Notes: generated by a model not told the origin, from the letters alone. A stretch of 64,000 nt of DNA from Ideonella oryzae (GCF_024055665.1 NZ_JAMXMC010000013.1:1-64000), one strand, 5' to 3'; positions 35,602-47,715 are shown, counted from the stretch's first letter. Program-made: numbers and translations.

Positions 35602-37535
35602 CGGAAGCTCCCCTGCAGGCCCACCCAGGCGTAGCGGGCCCGCCGGGCCGGGTCCGGCGGCGCGCTGTAGTAGCCATCCAGGGTGTGGTCGGGGCTGTTG
35701 CCCACGTTGCGCCAGCCCACGGTCAGGTCCAGGCCCGCCACCGCCTTCAGGCCCAGCAGGGTCAGATCGATGCGGGTGCTGGTGGGCACGGCACTGTCCG
35801 AGGCCGTGCGGTAGGCCCCGGTGTGGCGCAGGGCCGTGCTCAGGCGCCAGCGCTCGCTGCCCAGCGGCACGCTCAGCTGCAGCTTGCCGATGTGGCGCGG
35901 CGCATAAGCCAGGGTGCCCCCCAGGTTGTTGCTGGCGTGCTGGACGACCTGGCTGGCCCGCAGGCGCAGGCCCTGCCATTGCCATTCGCCCTCCAGCTCC
36001 GCGCCGTGGCTGTCGAGCTGTTCGACCTGCGGATCCGGCCAGATCAGATGGCGCACGCTGGAGCGGTAGACACTGGCCAGCAGGCGCAGGTCATCGTGCC
36101 GGTACTCGGTGGACAGCTCCCGGTGCAGTGCGCGTTCGCCGTGGGTTTGCGGGACCTCGCCAAAGCCCTCCTCGGCAGCCGAGGCAAAGCGCGTGGCGCG
36201 CCCCACGGAGGCCTTGACCTGCCAGTCGGGCGTGGCCCACCACACCAGGGCCGCATGCGGGCTGGCGGTCCAGTCCACATGGGAGCGGCGGTCCCCGCGC
36301 ACCCCCAGGGTCAGCCGCCAGTCCGGCGCCAGGCGCCATTCGTCCTCGGCCGACACGCTGACGCTTTTGCGCTGCATGCCGTCCTGCACGAGCAGGCCCT
36401 GGTTGTCCTGCTCCCGGTAGCGCAGCACCGGGTCGGCCCGCAGGCGCAGGCCCAGGGCCAGCCGGTGGTCGGTCCAGCCCGCGTAGCCGGCCTGGCCCTC
36501 CAGGCTCCACCAGTGGCCGTTGGAACGGATGCCGCCCAGGTAGTCGCCCGCCGAGGGCCAGTCCAGGGTGTAGTCGTACTTCTGGGCGCCCCACTGGGCG
36601 CGCAGCAGGGTCTGCCAGCCGCTGTCCCAGGCATGCTGGTGACCCAGGGCCAGCACGTCGCCACCATCGGTGTGGCGCTCGTCGGCCGGGTCCCAGGGGT
36701 AGTGGCGCTGCACGCTGCGGCGGCTGCCCAGGGCCTGCAGGTCGAAGTCCTCCCACTGACCCTTGAAGAAGTAGCTCAGCGCGTTGGCCTGCCCGGCCAT
36801 TGGCAGGTGGCCCACCTCGCTGGTGGGCACGCTGTCGTTGCGCCGCATCGTGAGCGAAGCCAGCCATTCGCGGCCGTCATCCAGGCGCCGGCCCGCGCTC
36901 AGCCGGGCCTGGCGGTCCTGGTTGGCGCCGGCGGCCAGCGCCGCCTCCACCCCGTCCAGGTCACGGCCGCGCCGGGTGACGATGTTGATCACGCCCAGGA
37001 AGGCGTTGTTGCCGTACATGGCCGAGCCGGCGCCCGGCGCGTACTCGATGCGCTCGATCAGTGCCGGGTCCAGCAGACCGTCCTGCCCCAGGAAGACCTG
37101 GTCGAACAGGTTGTCCACCGCGGCGATGCCGTCCACCAGCATCAGCACCCGGCCGGCATAGGCGCCGGGTCCGCCGATGCCCCGGGCGCCCAGGTAGACG
37201 TAGTCCAGGTCGGTGCTCAGGTGCAGGCCGCGCATCTGGTCCAGCACCTCGCCCAGGGTGCGCAGGCCCAGGGCCTGGATGTCCTGGGCGGTCAGCACCG
37301 AGACGGCGGAGGCCGCATCGGTGATCTGGCGGGCGAAGCGGGCCGCGCCCACCACCTCGGTGTCGAGCAGCTGCTCCAGTGGCAGCTGCGTCAGGTCCGG
37401 GCCGGCGGTTGTCTGCGCGGCGCCCACCAGGGGCAGGGTGCCCAGGGTGGCCAGGGCGGTCAGGGCCTTCCAGCGGATCGGTCGGTGGCGGGGACGAGGG
37501 CGGGTGGGCTGGGATGAGGTCGCGTAGCGGGGCAT
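35598..37535 (-). CDS. TonB-dependent outer-membrane receptor
   Basis: A 645-residue outer-membrane receptor. The N-terminal signal region (ALTALATLGTLPLVGAAQ) precedes a plug domain: EVVGAARFARQITDAASAVS, LGEVLDQMRGLHLSTDL and GVINIVTRRG (plug end) near 170. The rest is a beta barrel ending with YAWVGLQGSFR; the C-terminal residue is not aromatic, but a Phe lies next to the end. The plug's FAVDGIxxxDNLFDQV-type segment, LMLVDGIAAVDNLFDQVFLG, is shared with receptors that pair with YfiR and GGDEF genes. The ligand is unknown. It is the first gene of the operon. Confidence 0.9.
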   Translation of the reverse strand: MPRYATSSQPTRPRPRHRPIRWKALTALATLGTLPLVGAAQTTAGPDLTQLPLEQLLDTEVVGAARFARQITDAASAVSVLTAQDIQALGLRTLGEVLDQMRGLHLSTDLDYVYLGARGIGGPGAYAGRVLMLVDGIAAVDNLFDQVFLGQDGLLDPALIERIEYAPGAGSAMYGNNAFLGVINIVTRRGRDLDGVEAALAAGANQDRQARLSAGRRLDDGREWLASLTMRRNDSVPTSEVGHLPMAGQANALSYFFKGQWEDFDLQALGSRRSVQRHYPWDPADERHTDGGDVLALGHQHAWDSGWQTLLRAQWGAQKYDYTLDWPSAGDYLGGIRSNGHWWSLEGQAGYAGWTDHRLALGLRLRADPVLRYREQDNQGLLVQDGMQRKSVSVSAEDEWRLAPDWRLTLGVRGDRRSHVDWTASPHAALVWWATPDWQVKASVGRATRFASAAEEGFGEVPQTHGERALHRELSTEYRHDDLRLLASVYRSSVRHLIWPDPQVEQLDSHGAELEGEWQWQGLRLRASQVVQHASNNLGGTLAYAPRHIGKLQLSVPLGSERWRLSTALRHTGAYRTASDSAVPTSTRIDLTLLGLKAVAGLDLTVGWRNVGNSPDHTLDGYYSAPPDPARRARYAWVGLQGSFR

Positions 37536-37585
37536 ATCGCTTCATATCGGCGATGTGTCCCAAAGGTGAAGGCCCCTTCCCAAAA

Positions 37586-37609
37586 GAAGGTGCCCTGCCG
37601 GGCACCTTC
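37586..37609 (-). terminator. Terminator after the glp operon
   Basis: A perfect 10-base stem (GAAGGTGCCC with GGGCACCTTC) closes a TGCC loop. On the minus strand it is followed by TTTT, so it ends transcription coming from glpV. It sits in the gap before the TonB receptor start. Confidence 0.7.
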
Positions 37610-37632
37610 TGCCACCGCCCGGGCGACCGGGC

Positions 37633-39366
37633 TCAACGCACCTTGCCGGCCTTCCAGGCGTTCAGCAGGGTGTCATAGGCGATGGTCTCGCCCTTGGGCT
37701 TCTCGTTGGCCAGCTTCTTCCACGGGGCGTGCTGGTCCGACAGCCACTTGTCGGCGCTCTCCTTCGGGTTGAGCTTGGGCGCGCAGTGGCTCATGCCGGC
37801 GCGCTGCAGCCGGGCCATCACGTCGTCCATCTCCTTGGCCAGGTTGTCCATCGCCGCCTGCGGGGTCTTTTCGCCCGTGACGGCCTGGGCCACGTTCTTC
37901 CACCAGAGCTGGGCCAGCTTGGGGTAGTCGGGCACGTTGGTGCCGGTGGGCGTCCAGGCCACCCGGGCCGGGCTGCGGTAGAACTCGATCAGGCCGCCGT
38001 ACTTGTCGGCGTTCTTGGTGAAGTACTCGCTGCGGATGTCCGAGTCGCGGATGAAGGTCAGGCCCTGGATGGACTTCTTCAGCGAGGTGGTCTTGGCCGT
38101 CACGAACTGGGCGTACAGCCAGGCCGCGGCGGTGCGGTTGGGATCCCCGTTCTTGAAGAAGGTCCAGCTGCCCACGTCCTGGTAGCCGTTCTGCATGCCG
38201 GGCTTCCAGTACGGGCCGTTGGGGCCGGGGGCCATGCGCCACTTGGGTGTGCCGTCGGCGTTGACCACCGGCAGGCCCTTCTTGGTCATGTCCGCGGTGA
38301 AGGCGGTGTACCAGAAGATCTGCTGGGCGATCTGGCCCTGGGCGGGCACCGGGCCGGCCTCGCCGAAGGTCATGCCGGTGGCTTCCTTGGGCGCGTACTT
38401 CTTCATCCAGTCGATGTACTTGGTCAGCGCGTACACCGCCGCCGGCGAGTTGGTGGCGCCGCCCCGCTCGACCGAGGCGCCCACCGGGGTGCACTTGTCG
38501 TCGGCCACGCGGATGCCCCATTCGTCCACCGGCATGCCGTTGGGAATGCCCTTGTCGGCCGAACCCGCCATGGACAGCCAGGCGTCGGTGAAGCGCCAGC
38601 CCAGCGAGGGGTCCTTCTTGCCGTAGTCCATGTGGCCGTAGATGGGCTTGCCGTCGATGGTCTTCACGTCGTTGGTGAAGAAGTCGGCGATGTCCTCGTA
38701 GGCGCTCCAGTTCAGCGGCACGCCCAGCGCATAGCCGTACTTGGCCTTGAACTTCTCCTGCAGGTCCTTGCGGGCGAACAGGTCGGCACGGAACCAGTAC
38801 AGGTTGGCGAACTGCTGGTCGGGCAACTGGTAGAGCTTGCCGTCGGGCGCGGTGGTGAAGCTGGTGCCGATGAAGTCCTTCAGGTCGATGCCCGGGTTGG
38901 TGAACTCCTTGCCCGCGCCGGCCATGTAGTCGGTCAGGCTCATGATCTGGCCGTAACGGTAGTGGGTGCCGATCAGGTCGGAGTCGCTGATCCAGCCGTC
39001 GTAGATGGACTTGCCCGACTGCATGGAGGTCTGCAGCTTCTCGACGACGTCGCCCTCCTGGATGATGTCGTGCTTGACCTTGATGCCGGTGATCTCCTCG
39101 AAGGCCTTGGCCAGCACCTTGGACTCGTACTCGTGGGTCGTCAGCGTCTCCGAGACCACCGAGATCTCGTTGACACCCTTGGCCTTGAGCTTGGCGGCGG
39201 CGTCGATGAACCATTTCATCTCGGCCAGCTGCTGGGTCTTGTTCAGCGTGGAGGGCTGGAACTCGGTGTCGATCCATTTCTTGGCGGCGGCCTCGTCGGC
39301 CCACGCACTCTGGCCGACGATCGCGCACGCGGCGGCCAGCGCCAGTGCGGTGTGGTGCAACTTCAT
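37633..39366 (-). CDS. glpV: Glycerol ABC transporter substrate-binding protein
   Basis: A 577-residue periplasmic binding protein of the family attached to glpSTPQUV loci, which in Rhizobium leguminosarum import glycerol. Residues 1-23 are a signal peptide (LHHTALALAAACAIVGQ, cut after AWA). DEAAAKKWIDTEFQPSTLNK starts the mature protein. It has typical extracellular-binding-protein segments VVSETLTTHEYESKVLAKAF and PDQQFANLYWFRADLF. Length is larger than sugar-binding proteins (about 430) but normal for this family. The ATG at 39366 follows GAGGAGACA; a longer frame adds 21 residues without a signal. It is the last gene of the operon, with a terminator 24 bases after its stop. Confidence 0.92.
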   Translation of the reverse strand: MKLHHTALALAAACAIVGQSAWADEAAAKKWIDTEFQPSTLNKTQQLAEMKWFIDAAAKLKAKGVNEISVVSETLTTHEYESKVLAKAFEEITGIKVKHDIIQEGDVVEKLQTSMQSGKSIYDGWISDSDLIGTHYRYGQIMSLTDYMAGAGKEFTNPGIDLKDFIGTSFTTAPDGKLYQLPDQQFANLYWFRADLFARKDLQEKFKAKYGYALGVPLNWSAYEDIADFFTNDVKTIDGKPIYGHMDYGKKDPSLGWRFTDAWLSMAGSADKGIPNGMPVDEWGIRVADDKCTPVGASVERGGATNSPAAVYALTKYIDWMKKYAPKEATGMTFGEAGPVPAQGQIAQQIFWYTAFTADMTKKGLPVVNADGTPKWRMAPGPNGPYWKPGMQNGYQDVGSWTFFKNGDPNRTAAAWLYAQFVTAKTTSLKKSIQGLTFIRDSDIRSEYFTKNADKYGGLIEFYRSPARVAWTPTGTNVPDYPKLAQLWWKNVAQAVTGEKTPQAAMDNLAKEMDDVMARLQRAGMSHCAPKLNPKESADKWLSDQHAPWKKLANEKPKGETIAYDTLLNAWKAGKVR

Positions 39367-39474
39367 CGTTTGTCTCCTCGATGGTTCAACTGCGGACTCG
39401 CTGCCCCGATCTGTGGTTGGCTTCGCCATGGCCCCGGGGCAGCGCCGGGCCGGACGTCAACGGTGGGGCTGGTC

Positions 39475-39783
39475 TCAGCCCTTTCTCATCACCCAGGCCA
39501 GAAAGCCCATGGACAGCACGAAGCTGAACCAGATGCTGGGCTCCTGTTCCAGCTTCAGCCATTCGGCGATGTGGCCGGCCAGGCCGACGAAGGCCAGGTT
39601 GATGTAGGCGGCGCTCAGCAGGCCGATGAACAGGCGGTCGCCCCGTGTGGTGGCGATGGGCAGAAAGCCCTTGCGCAGCGTGGTGGGCGACTTGATCTCC
39701 CACACCGTCATGCCGATCAGCATCAGCACGATGGCACCGAAGAACACCGCCACTGGCGTGGTCCAGACCATCCAATCCAACAT
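39475..39783 (-). CDS. glpU: DUF2160 membrane subunit of the glycerol transporter
   Basis: A 102-residue inner-membrane protein with three probable helices: TTPVAVFFGAIVLMLIGMTV, LFIGLLSAAYINLAFVGLAG and SFVLSMGFLAWVMRKG. It matches the DUF2160 family, found in the glpU position of glycerol ABC loci. The ATG overlaps the glpQ stop by one base (TGATG), so translation is coupled. A 108-base gap separates it from glpV. Its function in transport is unknown; it may stabilise the permease or the binding-protein interaction. No catalytic motif is seen. Confidence 0.88.
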   Translation of the reverse strand: MLDWMVWTTPVAVFFGAIVLMLIGMTVWEIKSPTTLRKGFLPIATTRGDRLFIGLLSAAYINLAFVGLAGHIAEWLKLEQEPSIWFSFVLSMGFLAWVMRKG

Positions 39784-40587
39784 CACACTCTCCCCATGGC
39801 AAAGCCCTTGGCGATGTAGTGCCGCACGAACCAGATCACGATGGCGCCGGGCACGATGGTGAGCACGCCGGCGGCGGCCAGCGTGGCCCAGTCCATGCCG
39901 CTGGCGCTGACCGTGCGGGTCATCGTCGCCACGATGGGCTTGGCGTTGACGCTGGTGAGGGTGCGTGCCAGCAGCAGTTCCACCCAGCTGAACATGAAGC
40001 AGAAGAAGGCCGTCACGCCCACGCCGGCCTTGATCAGCGGCAGGAAGATCGTCAGGAAGAAGCGCGGGAAGCTGTAGCCGTCGATGTAGGCGGTCTCGTC
40101 GATCTCGCGCGGAATGCCCGACATGAAGCCCTCCAGGATCCACACCGCCAGCGGCACGTTGAACAGCAGGTGGGCCAGCGCCACCGCGATGTGCGTGTCC
40201 ATGAGGCCCAGCGTGGTGTAGAGCTGGAAGAAGGGCAGCAGGAACACCGCGGGCGGCGTCATGCGGTTGGTCAGCAGCCAGAAGAACACGTGCTTGTCGC
40301 CGATGAAGCTGTAGCGGCTGAAGGCATAGGCCGCCGGCAGGGCCACGGTGATCGAGATCACCGTGTTCATCGCCACGTAGATCAGGCTGTTGATGTAGCC
40401 CGAGTACCAGCTCTCGTCGGTGAAGATGGTGGCGTAGTTGGCCCAGGTGAAGTGGGTGGGCCAGAGGCTGAAGCCGCTGAGGATCTCCTCGTTGGTCTTG
40501 AAGCTCATGTTGACCATCCAGTAGATGGGCAGGAGCGCGAACACGAGGTAGGCCAGCAGGAACAGCGTCCGTTTCTGAAAGCGGGGT

Positions 40588-40595
<8 letters not shown>
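39783..40595 (-). CDS. glpQ: Glycerol ABC transporter permease GlpQ
   Basis: A 270-residue permease with six membrane helices. The EAA-loop motif is EIDETAYIDGYSFPRFFLTI, which docks on an ATPase. WILEGFMSGIP precedes the loop as in MalG-type permeases. It pairs with the permease encoded just upstream (glpP); the two genes overlap by eight bases. The name follows the Rhizobium glp nomenclature and should not be confused with the phosphodiesterase GlpQ of E. coli. It forms the channel with GlpP in the inner membrane, taking glycerol from GlpV. Confidence 0.9.
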
Positions 40596-42554
<1,959 letters not shown>

Positions 42555-42555
42555 C

Positions 42556-43635
42556 TCAGCACCCTCCCGGTCGTTGCGGCGCGAGCAGCAGCTCGCCCCG
42601 GGCGTCGAAGACATGCACCTGCGCCGGGCTGACGTGCAGGCTGATGGGGGCGCCCAGCGCGAACTCGTGCACCCCGGTGAGCTGGGCCACCAGCTCGCCC
42701 ACGGCGGTCAGCACATGGACGAAGGTGTCGGAACCGGAGATCTCGGCCAGCTCCACCGTGCCGGCCAGGGCCACGTCGCCCGCACGCGGGGCCACGCGCA
42801 GCGCGCTGGCGCGCACGCCCACGGTCAGCTCCCGCAGGTCGGTGGGGGGCAGGGCCAGGGCCAGCGCCGGGCCGCCGGCCAGCTGCAGGCCGCCTTCGGT
42901 GGCCAGGGCCGGCAGCAGGTTCATCGGCGGGTCGCTGAAGGCCCGGGCCACGCGGATGGAGCGCGGGTGGTGGAAGACCTCGGCGGTGGGCCCGTACTGC
43001 AGCAGCTCGCCCTGGTCCATCACCGCGGTCCAGCCGCCCAGCAGCAGGGCCTCGGCCGGCTCGGTGGTGGCGTAGACGACGGTGCCCTGGCCGCTGGCAA
43101 AGAGCTGGCACAGCTCCTCGCGCAGTTCCTCGCGCAGCTTGTAGTCCAGGTTGACCAGCGGCTCGTCCAGCAGCATCAGCGGTGCGCCCTTGGCCAGGGC
43201 CCGGGCCAGTGCGACGCGCTGCTGCTGGCCGCCGGAGAGCTCGGCCGGCAGGCGCTCGAGGAAGACCCCGATGTGCAGCCGCTCGGCCAGGGCCCGCACC
43301 TGGCGGTCGATCTCGGCCGCGGGCCGGCCCCCCAGCCGCAGCGGCGAGGCGATGTTGTCGTACACCGTCATCGACGGGTAGTTGATGAACTGCTGGTAGA
43401 CCATGGCCACATTGCGCTGGCGCACCGGCAGGCCCGTCACGTCCTGGCCGTCCACGCGCACCCGGCCGGTGCTGGGCGCGTCCAGGCCGGCCATGATGCG
43501 CATCAGACTGGTCTTGCCGGCCTGGGTCGCGCCCAGCAGCACCGTCACGGCACCGGGCTGCGGGGCCAGGTCCATCTCGTACAGCCAGGGCGCGGCCCCG
43601 ACCCGTTGGCTGATGCCTTCCAGCGTCAGCTGCAT
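42556..43635 (-). CDS. glpS: Glycerol ABC transporter ATPase GlpS
   Basis: A 359-residue ATPase. Walker A is [14 protein letters not shown]. The Q-loop region reads [17 protein letters not shown], the signature is the perfect [15 protein letters not shown], and Walker B is [12 protein letters not shown]. The H-loop position is threonine ([10 protein letters not shown]), not histidine. The C-terminal third is an OB-fold regulatory domain. It overlaps the glpD stop by ten bases and is followed immediately by glpT. Together with GlpT it should form a heterodimeric motor with one good ATP site. The ATG at 43635 gives [13 protein letters not shown]. Confidence 0.9.
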   Translation of the reverse strand: MQLTLEGISQRVGAAPWLYEMDLAPQPGAVTVLLGATQAGKTSLMRIMAGLDAPSTGRVRVDGQDVTGLPVRQRNVAMVYQQFINYPSMTVYDNIASPLRLGGRPAAEIDRQVRALAERLHIGVFLERLPAELSGGQQQRVALARALAKGAPLMLLDEPLVNLDYKLREELREELCQLFASGQGTVVYATTEPAEALLLGGWTAVMDQGELLQYGPTAEVFHHPRSIRVARAFSDPPMNLLPALATEGGLQLAGGPALALALPPTDLRELTVGVRASALRVAPRAGDVALAGTVELAEISGSDTFVHVLTAVGELVAQLTGVHEFALGAPISLHVSPAQVHVFDARGELLLAPQRPGGC

Positions 43636-45251
43636 GGGTTCACCTTCATGTCGGTTCCGTCGTTCTCGGGGTGGGGGTGCGATCGCAGCCAGTCGCTCAC
43701 GCGTTGGCGTTCTTCGGGGGTGTAGTGCAGGCCCAGCTTGCTGCGCCGCCACAGCACGTCGTCGGCGTCCTGGGCCCATTCCTCGCGCTGCAGCAGGCGC
43801 AGCTCGGCCTCGTACAGGCCCGGCGCCACCTCGGCGCCCAGCCCGGCCAGGGAATGGGCCTGGCCGATCAGCGCGCCCACCCGGGCCCCGTAGGCCCGCG
43901 CCAGGCGCCGCGCCAGCGGGCCCGGCAGCCAGGGGTGGCGCTGGCCCAGGGTCTGCACCAGGCGCTCGAAGTCGGTGTCCGGGCGGCGGGCCGGGCCGAT
44001 CCAGTCGCGCAGGTCGCCGCCGGGCAGGAAGGCGCCTTCGGTCCAGGGCCGGCGGGCCTCGCCCAGCATCTGGCCGACCTCGGTGGCGGCATCCTCGGCC
44101 AGCTTGCGGAAGGTGGTGATCTTGCCGCCCCACACGCTCAGCAGCGGCGCGCCCTCGCGGTTGGGCTCCAGCAGATAGTCGCGCGTGACGGCCGAGGGGT
44201 CGCCCGAGGCATCGTCCAGCAGCGGTCGCACGCCGGCATAGGTCCACACCACGTCGGCCGGCGTGACCGCGCGCTTGAAGTAGCGGCTGGCCTGGGCGCA
44301 GAGGTAGGCGATCTCGTCCTCGGCGATGGCCGCGCCGCGCGGGTCGCCGTGGATCTCCTGGTCGGTGGTGCCGATCAGCGTGAAGTCCCGCTCGTAGGGG
44401 ATGGCGAAGATGATGCGCTTGTCCGGGTTCTGGAAGATGTAGGCGTGGTCGTGCTCGAAGCAGCGCCGCACGACGATGTGCGAGCCCTTGACCAGGCGCA
44501 GGCTCTTGGTGGCCAGGGCCTCTTGGCCGGCGGGCCGGGCGGTCTCGCGCAGAAAGCTCTCGGCCCAGGGGCCGGCGGCGTTCACCAGCGCGCGGGCCCG
44601 CACCGGGCAGCGCCGGCCGTCGGCCAGGGTCAGTGTGGCCTGCCAGCCCTGGGCGTCGCGCTGGGCGTGGCTGACCCGCGTGCGGGTGAACACCTGGGCG
44701 CCGTGGGCGCGGGCGTCGATGGCGTTGAGCACCACCAGGCGGGCGTCGTCCACCCAGCCGTCGGAGTAGACGAAGCCGCGGGTGAAGCGGTCCTGTAGCG
44801 GCGCGCCCACCGGGTGCTGGCGCAGGTCCACGCCGTGCGAGCCGGGCAGCACCTCGCGGCGGGCCAGGTGGTCGTACAGGAACAGGCCCAGGCGGATCAG
44901 CCAGGCCGGGCGCATGGCCGGGTCGTGCGGCATCACGAAGCGCAGCGGCCACATGATGTGCGGCGCGCTCTTGAGCAGCACCTCGCGTTCCTGCAATGCC
45001 TTGCGCACCAGCGAGAACTCGCGGTACTCCAGGTAGCGCAGCCCGCCGTGGATCAGCTTGGTGCTCGACGATGAGGTGTGCGCGGCCAGGTCGTCCTGCT
45101 CGGCCAGCACCACGCGCCAGCCGCGCCCGGCCAGGTCGCGGGCAATGCCGCAGCCATTGATGCCGCCGCCCACGACCAGCACGTCGCAGTCCAGCGGGGC
45201 AGCAGCCATGGCGTCACCGGGGGTCGCCGGTGCGGACGAGGCGTTGGGCAA
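43626..45251 (-). CDS. glpD: Aerobic glycerol-3-phosphate dehydrogenase
   Basis: This membrane-associated FAD enzyme oxidises glycerol 3-phosphate to dihydroxyacetone phosphate and passes electrons to quinone. DVLVVGGGINGCGIARDLAG is the FAD fold. SSSSTKLIHGGLRYLEYREF carries the active-site HGG segment, and VNAAGPWAESFLRE lies near residue 190. Length is about 541, normal for GlpD. I start at TTG 45251, because AGGAG sits seven bases upstream; an ATG 14 codons further (45209) lacks such a site and is the alternative. It is the first gene of the operon. The promoter region to glpR holds the GlpR-type repeats. GlpK makes its substrate. Confidence 0.93.
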   Translation of the reverse strand: MPNASSAPATPGDAMAAAPLDCDVLVVGGGINGCGIARDLAGRGWRVVLAEQDDLAAHTSSSSTKLIHGGLRYLEYREFSLVRKALQEREVLLKSAPHIMWPLRFVMPHDPAMRPAWLIRLGLFLYDHLARREVLPGSHGVDLRQHPVGAPLQDRFTRGFVYSDGWVDDARLVVLNAIDARAHGAQVFTRTRVSHAQRDAQGWQATLTLADGRRCPVRARALVNAAGPWAESFLRETARPAGQEALATKSLRLVKGSHIVVRRCFEHDHAYIFQNPDKRIIFAIPYERDFTLIGTTDQEIHGDPRGAAIAEDEIAYLCAQASRYFKRAVTPADVVWTYAGVRPLLDDASGDPSAVTRDYLLEPNREGAPLLSVWGGKITTFRKLAEDAATEVGQMLGEARRPWTEGAFLPGGDLRDWIGPARRPDTDFERLVQTLGQRHPWLPGPLARRLARAYGARVGALIGQAHSLAGLGAEVAPGLYEAELRLLQREEWAQDADDVLWRRSKLGLHYTPEERQRVSDWLRSHPHPENDGTDMKVNPCS

Positions 45252-45306
45252 GCGGTGTCTCCTGGGTTGAGCGGGCACCGGAAGGGTGCGCGCTTGTTCT
45301 TATTTT

Positions 45307-45366
45307 TTCGTTTTAACTAAAGCGGTGTTCGTTTGCAATGGGGATTTCATCGTTTGCTTTCGTTTT
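45307..45366. promoter_or_regulatory. Phased TTCGTTT repeats, probable GlpR operators
   Basis: Four copies of TTCGTTTK occur between the glpD and glpR starts. They are at 45307-45314, 45328-45335, 45349-45356 (first base A) and 45359-45366. Their starts are 21, 21 and 10 bases apart, close to whole helical turns, so proteins bound to them would lie on one face of the DNA. DeoR-type regulators like GlpR bind such short repeats. Repression of both glpD-V and glpRK is inferred. Confidence 0.6.
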
Positions 45367-45378
45367 GGGGCGGTGACA

Positions 45379-46155
45379 ATGCCATCCATGACCCCCAATC
45401 CCCGCCAATCCCAGCTGCTGGACGAGGTGCGTGCCCGTGGCGCGGTGACGGTCGAAGCCCTGGCCGAGCGTTTCAACGTCACGCTGCAGACGGTGCGTCG
45501 GGATGTGAAGCTGCTGGCCGAGGCCGGCCTGCTGGCGCGCTTCCATGGCGGCGTGCGCCTGCCGCACTCCACCACCGAGAACATCGCCTACCGCCAGCGC
45601 GAGTCGCTCAACGCGGAGGGCAAGCGGCGCATCGCGCGCGCGGTGGCGGCGCGGGTGCCCCACGGCTGCTCGCTGCTGATCAACCTGGGCACCACCAACG
45701 AGGCGGTGGCCCGCGAGCTGCTGCAGCACAAGGGCCTGCGGGTCATCACCAACAACCTGAACGTGGCGCGCATCCTGGCCGACAACCCCGACTGCGAGGT
45801 CATCGTCACCGGCGGCGTGGTGCGCCACCGCGACCGCGGCATCGTCGGCGAGGCCACGGTGGACTTCATCCGCCAGTTCAAGGTGGATATCGGCATCATC
45901 GGCATCTCGGGCATCGAAGCCGATGGTTCGCTGCGCGACTACGACTACCGGGAGGTCATGGTGGCGCGGGTCATCCTTGAGCAGAGCCGCGAGGTCTGGC
46001 TGGTGGCCGACCACGGCAAGTTCAACCGCCCGGCCATGGTGGCGCTGGCCCGGGTCGACCAGATCGACCTGCTGTTCACTGATGCTGCGCCGCCCGAGCC
46101 TTTCCCGGCCCTGCTGGCCGAGGCGGGCGTGCAGCTGGAACTGGCCGCGCCCTGA
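45379..46155 (+). CDS. glpR: DeoR-family glycerol regulator GlpR
   Basis: A 258-residue regulator. The N-terminal helix-turn-helix is [20 protein letters not shown] (DeoR-type, residues 26-45). The sensor domain has [17 protein letters not shown] (the phosphate-binding loop), [19 protein letters not shown], and [15 protein letters not shown] near residue 220. It resembles E. coli GlpR, which releases DNA when glycerol 3-phosphate binds. The ATG at 45379 leads to [10 protein letters not shown]; a farther start would add an odd 31-residue leader. It lies 56 bases before glpK and is probably cotranscribed with it. Confidence 0.92.
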   Translation: MPSMTPNPRQSQLLDEVRARGAVTVEALAERFNVTLQTVRRDVKLLAEAGLLARFHGGVRLPHSTTENIAYRQRESLNAEGKRRIARAVAARVPHGCSLLINLGTTNEAVARELLQHKGLRVITNNLNVARILADNPDCEVIVTGGVVRHRDRGIVGEATVDFIRQFKVDIGIIGISGIEADGSLRDYDYREVMVARVILEQSREVWLVADHGKFNRPAMVALARVDQIDLLFTDAAPPEPFPALLAEAGVQLELAAP

Positions 46156-46211
46156 GCCGTCCGTCCGGCCCGCGCGCCACGCCACAGAAGCACAAGACAA
46201 GGAGACACGCA

Positions 46212-47708
46212 GTGAGCCACATCCTGGCCCTGGATCAGGGCACGTCCAGTTCGCGCAGCATCGTGTTCGACGAGCGCGGCCACATTGTCGCCATGGCCCA
46301 GCGCGAGTTCCGCCAGATCTACCCCCAGCCCGGCTGGGTCGAGCACGACCCGATGGAGATCTGGGAGAGCCAGTGGGCGACCGCCCGCGAGGCCCTGGCG
46401 CGGGCCGGCCTGGAGGCCCGCCAGCTGCGGGCCATCGGCATCACCAACCAGCGCGAGACCACGGTGGTCTGGAACCGCCGCACCGGCGAGCCGCTGCACC
46501 GCGCCATCGTCTGGCAGGACCGCCGGGCCGAGGGCATCTGCAGCGCCTGGCGCGAAGCCGGGCTGGAGCCCCAGGTGCGCCAGCGCACCGGGCTGCGCCT
46601 GGACCCGTACTTCTCGGCCAGCAAGCTGCGCTGGCTGCTCGACCATGTGCCCGCCGTGCGCGAGGCCGCCACGCGCGGCGAGCTGGCCTTTGGCACGGTG
46701 GACAGCTGGCTGCTGTGGCAGCTCACCGGCGGGCGGGTGCATGCCACCGACGTGACCAATGCCTCGCGCACGCTGATGTACAACCTGGCCCAGGGCGGCT
46801 GGGACGAGGCCCTGGTGCAGGCCCTGGGCCTGCCGCCGGAAGCGCTGCCCGAGGTTCATCCCAGCAGCCATTTGTTCGGCCAGACCGAGTCCCACCTGCT
46901 GGGCGCGCCCGTGCCGGTGGCCGGCATGGCGGGCGACCAGCAGGCCGCGCTGTTCGGCCAGGCCGGCTTCGGCCCGGGCATCGCCAAGAACACCTACGGC
47001 ACCGGCTGCTTCATGCTGCTGCACACCGGCGGCCGGGCCCAGCTCAGCACCCACGGCCTGGTGACCACGGCCGCCGCGGCCGCGCCGGGCCAGGGGCCCC
47101 AGTTCGCGCTGGAAGGCAGTGTCTTCATCGGCGGGGCGGTGGTGCAGTGGCTGCGCGACGGCCTGCGCGCCATCAGCGCCAGCTCCGAGGTGCAGGCCCT
47201 GGCCGAGAGCGTGCCCGATGCGGGCGGCGTGATGTTCGTGCCCGCCTTCACCGGCCTGGGCGCGCCCTACTGGGACACCGAGGCCCGCGGCACCATCGTC
47301 GGCCTGAGCCGCGGCAGCACCGTGGCCCACATTGCCCGTGCCGCGCTGGAGAGCATCGCCTTCCAGAGCGCGGCGCTGCTGCAGGCCATGAGCCAGGACG
47401 TGGTGGCCGCCGGCGGTGAGCCCGTCAGCGAGCTGCGGGTGGACGGCGGCGCCTGCGTCAACGACCTGCTGATGCAGTTCCAGGCCGATCTGCTGGGCAT
47501 CCCGGTGGTGCGGCCGGCGGTCGTCGAGACCACCGCGCTGGGGGCGGCCTACCTGGCCGGCCTGGCCACCGGCGTGTGGGACGGGCCCGAGGCCCTGGCC
47601 GGCCAGTGGCGGGTGGAGCGCCGCTTCGAGCCCACGCTGCCGCGCGAGCAGGCCCGCGAACGCATGGCTCGCTGGGACCAGGCGGTGCGCCAGGCCATGG
47701 CGGGTTGA
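46212..47708 (+). CDS. glpK: Glycerol kinase
   Basis: This enzyme phosphorylates glycerol with ATP, trapping it and making the substrate for GlpD. The 498 residues start at GTG 46212 behind [27 protein letters not shown] is the N-terminal nucleotide motif. Other signatures are [41 protein letters not shown] and [15 protein letters not shown], all strong GlpK matches. [20 protein letters not shown] is the second kinase motif. It stands next to glpR rather than inside the transporter operon, but in the same regulon. No uptake facilitator gene (glpF) is seen, because the ABC transporter does that job. Confidence 0.96.
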   Translation: MSHILALDQGTSSSRSIVFDERGHIVAMAQREFRQIYPQPGWVEHDPMEIWESQWATAREALARAGLEARQLRAIGITNQRETTVVWNRRTGEPLHRAIVWQDRRAEGICSAWREAGLEPQVRQRTGLRLDPYFSASKLRWLLDHVPAVREAATRGELAFGTVDSWLLWQLTGGRVHATDVTNASRTLMYNLAQGGWDEALVQALGLPPEALPEVHPSSHLFGQTESHLLGAPVPVAGMAGDQQAALFGQAGFGPGIAKNTYGTGCFMLLHTGGRAQLSTHGLVTTAAAAAPGQGPQFALEGSVFIGGAVVQWLRDGLRAISASSEVQALAESVPDAGGVMFVPAFTGLGAPYWDTEARGTIVGLSRGSTVAHIARAALESIAFQSAALLQAMSQDVVAAGGEPVSELRVDGGACVNDLLMQFQADLLGIPVVRPAVVETTALGAAYLAGLATGVWDGPEALAGQWRVERRFEPTLPREQARERMARWDQAVRQAMAG

Positions 47709-47715
47709 TCGGGTC

